5,523 bases of DNA from NCBI GenBank assembly GCA_019057975.1, contig JAHLWJ010000315.1, positions 1 through 5,523 of the forward strand, in the 5' to 3' direction. The DNA comes from Promethearchaeota archaeon. GTDB lineage: Archaea > Asgardarchaeota > Lokiarchaeia > Sigynarchaeales > SOKP01. The notes below the pieces were generated by a model. That model was not told where the DNA came from. It saw nothing but the letters and a program-made list of their open reading frames with translations, and searched no databases. A program made the translations under genes and the position numbers. Numbering within the stretch: position 1 is the stretch's first letter; every line of letters begins with the position of its first letter. This document shows, piece by piece, positions 4,196-5,523 of this stretch.

Positions 4196-5523
4196 TTATT
4201 TGATTATTTTTCCACATTGTGGACAAAATCTTGCATCTCTATTTAATTTTATTCCACAAAATTTACAAGAAAGTTTAGTTGGTTCAATTTTTTTAGGTTT
4301 TTCTAATTTTTCTACGATTGGTGGGGGTAGTTGATTTTTGATAGGTTTTCTTTGAGGAATCTCAACTAATGGTTTTGGAAGTTCAATTTTTTCTTTAATT
4401 TGAAATGGAATAGGCTTTTTTGTAATTTTGGGTGTTTCTCTTGGCTTTTCTTTATTGATTGATGTGAGGAATAGGATTAGGAGCGCCACATAATTCAGAG
4501 GAAATACCAAAAACCACGCTAACCTGTATGCGAGTTCAAGAGAATGACCCATTTGAAATATTGCAACAATAAAAATTACAATGGCTATAGGGAAATCTAA
4601 CCAACCCCACTTATTTCCGACTAAGTGGATGCTATAAACTACTAAAAGAAGACCAAAAAAATATGCGGGAATAGTGAAAATTAAATAAAATCCGCTCCAG
4701 CCCCCAAAAAACCTAAGTCCTAAATCCACCCATATTGCAAGAATCGCTAATCCAATAATGATTGTACCAACTATAAAAAGTATTTTACTTCTTTTTTTTA
4801 CAAGTTCTATATTCCTTCTCCAGCTTTTCCCGCTTTTCTTTCTCTCAAGTATCTCTCTATATTTTTCTGGTTTACGCTTAATTAAATATATACCACATAA
4901 TCCATAGGCTCCTATTGCGATACCTAATAGAATTAACAAATAGATCATTAAAAAGATTAAGTTAATGATAACTAATACAAATCCGAAGAAAGCCATGACA
5001 AGAAATTTATCATAATTCCTTTTCATCTCCTCGTCTGTTATTTTAATTTCCTTAGAAAATATTTTCTTTCTCTCAAGTATCTCTCTATATTTTTCCGGTT
5101 TCCGCTTATGTAAATATATACCATATAATCCATAGGCTCCTATTAAGATACCTAATGGAATTAATAAAAAGATCCCTATTAACTGTAAGATTAAAAGAAT
5201 TAAGTTAATGATGACTAATACAAATCCGAAGAAAGTAATGGCAAGAAATTTATCATAATTCCTTCTCATCTCCTCGTCTGTTATTTTAATTTCCTTACTA
5301 AATTTTTCTGGTTTACGCTTATGTAAATATATACCATATAATCCATAGGCTCCTATTGCGATACCTAATGGAAGTATTAAAAAAAAAAAATAAAAAAAAA
5401 AAATCTCCATAGACCTAATCATTGAAACGACTAAGTTAATGATAACTAATTCAAATCCGAAGAAAGCCATGGCAAGAAATTTATCATAATTCCTTCTCAT
5501 CTCCTCGTCTGTTATTTTAATTT
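4196..5523 (-). CDS. Polytopic membrane protein with repeated two-helix hairpins and C-terminal zinc ribbon (5' end outside window)
   Basis: The frame is open through the window edge. The ATG at 5500 is internal, because the codons upstream of it (IKITDEE) repeat the linker that precedes each later copy. Counting from that Met, three hairpin units start at residues 1, 78 and 159, each M(R/K)RNYDKFL, two membrane helices, GAYGL-x-GIYL and KRKPEK. Four further helices follow at about 240-260, 270-290, 300-320 and 327-348. Then comes a Pro/Lys/Glu-rich flexible tail (350-408) and a zinc ribbon with Cys412, Cys415, Cys426 and Cys429 (CKFC...CPQCG). Zinc ribbons tethered to membrane proteins are common in archaea, where the ribbon is presumed cytosolic. 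A sensor or scaffold at the membrane is plausible, but no activity can be read. Unit 1 lacks ten linker residues (YREILERKKI) present in unit 2. Confidence 0.85.
   Translation of the reverse strand, partial: IKITDEEMRRNYDKFLAMAFFGFELVIINLVVSMIRSMEIFFFYFFFLILPLGIAIGAYGLYGIYLHKRKPEKFSKEIKITDEEMRRNYDKFLAITFFGFVLVIINLILLILQLIGIFLLIPLGILIGAYGLYGIYLHKRKPEKYREILERKKIFSKEIKITDEEMKRNYDKFLVMAFFGFVLVIINLIFLMIYLLILLGIAIGAYGLCGIYLIKRKPEKYREILERKKSGKSWRRNIELVKKRSKILFIVGTIIIGLAILAIWVDLGLRFFGGWSGFYLIFTIPAYFFGLLLVVYSIHLVGNKWGWLDFPIAIVIFIVAIFQMGHSLELAYRLAWFLVFPLNYVALLILFLTSINKEKPRETPKITKKPIPFQIKEKIELPKPLVEIPQRKPIKNQLPPPIVEKLEKPKKIEPTKLSCKFCGIKLNRDARFCPQCGKIIK
4835..5523 (-). repeat. Tandem coding repeats (3 copies, ~190-243 bp) plus the linker of a further copy at the edge
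   Basis: Copies lie at 5270-5500 (231 bp, 77 aa), 5027-5269 (243 bp, 81 aa) and 4835-5026 (about 64 aa before the sequence diverges). The linker at 5501-5523 implies at least part of another copy beyond the window. Long stretches are nearly identical at DNA level, for example around 'ccataggctcctatt' and 'agaaatttatcataattcct' in all three. The first and third copies share bases that the second lacks (ctggtttacgctta, attgcgatacc), which suggests recent duplication or gene conversion. Confidence 0.9.
5379..5403. repeat. Homopolymer tract A12-T-A12 inside a coding sequence
   Basis: Twelve A, one T and twelve A on the plus strand encode FFFYFFF within the second membrane helix of the first hairpin unit. 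The equivalent site in the other two units has no such run. The tract is slippage-prone in replication, transcription and sequencing. The present length keeps the frame open. Confidence 0.95.

Noticed and set aside
5501..5506. GAGGAG immediately before ATG at 5500 (also before the ATGs at 5269 and 5026), as if each repeat had its own ribosome site and start.
   Set aside because: There is no spacing between the purine run and the ATG, and the same bases encode the conserved EE of the repeat linker, so internal starts are unlikely. The frame also runs through the window edge.
1..5523. CRISPR array, tRNA, rRNA, insertion sequence or transposase.
   Set aside because: No regularly spaced repeats, no tRNA-like cloverleaf, no rRNA-like segment and no transposase motif or terminal inverted repeats were found on either strand.

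Overview
This window reads as archaeal, AT-rich chromosomal DNA. It most resembles a Lokiarchaeia/Asgard-type genome, but this is an inference from style and no marker gene is present. The pointers are an archaeal TATA box (TTTAAATA) placed for a leaderless or near-leaderless start, occasional Shine-Dalgarno sites, frequent GTG/TTG starts, Lys/Ile/Asn-rich proteins, and short CxxC...CPxC zinc ribbons attached to otherwise unrelated proteins (three of the longer genes carry one).

Layout. Bases 1-1588 (+ strand): the tail of an upstream frame, a small hydrophilic protein (93-365), and a zinc-ribbon plus helical-repeat protein (467-1588) with its own promoter. Bases 1533-1790 (- strand): a short frame not obvious by length alone. 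It has a TATA box, a good Shine-Dalgarno and a convincing N-terminus, but it runs antisense into the end of the preceding gene and stops early. Bases 1791-3977 (- strand): four closely packed or overlapping frames. In transcription order they are an unrecognised conserved-looking protein lacking its 5' end (3534-3977), a fragment resembling the L1-PAZ-L2 half of an Argonaute (2768-3580), a small alpha/beta protein with a weak ERCC4-nuclease-like look (2284-2751), and a zinc-ribbon plus winged-helix protein (1791-2321). None of these four begins with ATG as extended here. Bases 3992-4153 (+ strand): the C-terminal end of a SAM-dependent methyltransferase, cut off at its 5' side. Bases 4196-5523 (- strand): a polytopic membrane protein with a tandemly repeated two-helix hairpin, four further helices, a Pro/Lys-rich tail and a C-terminal zinc ribbon. 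Its frame is open at the window edge.

How it fits together. The last two genes of the minus-strand cluster (zinc ribbon-wHTH and its overlapping partner) look like a genuine translationally coupled pair, probably acting on nucleic acid. Much of the rest looks like a mosaic of gene ends: a methyltransferase tail, a 5'-less conserved gene, an Argonaute half without MID/PIWI, and a truncated small frame. A 36-bp tandem duplication lies at the Argonaute/upstream-gene junction. I read the region as one of repeated recombination and gene decay, with the Argonaute-like half as the most interesting piece. All functional names here rest on motif reading alone.
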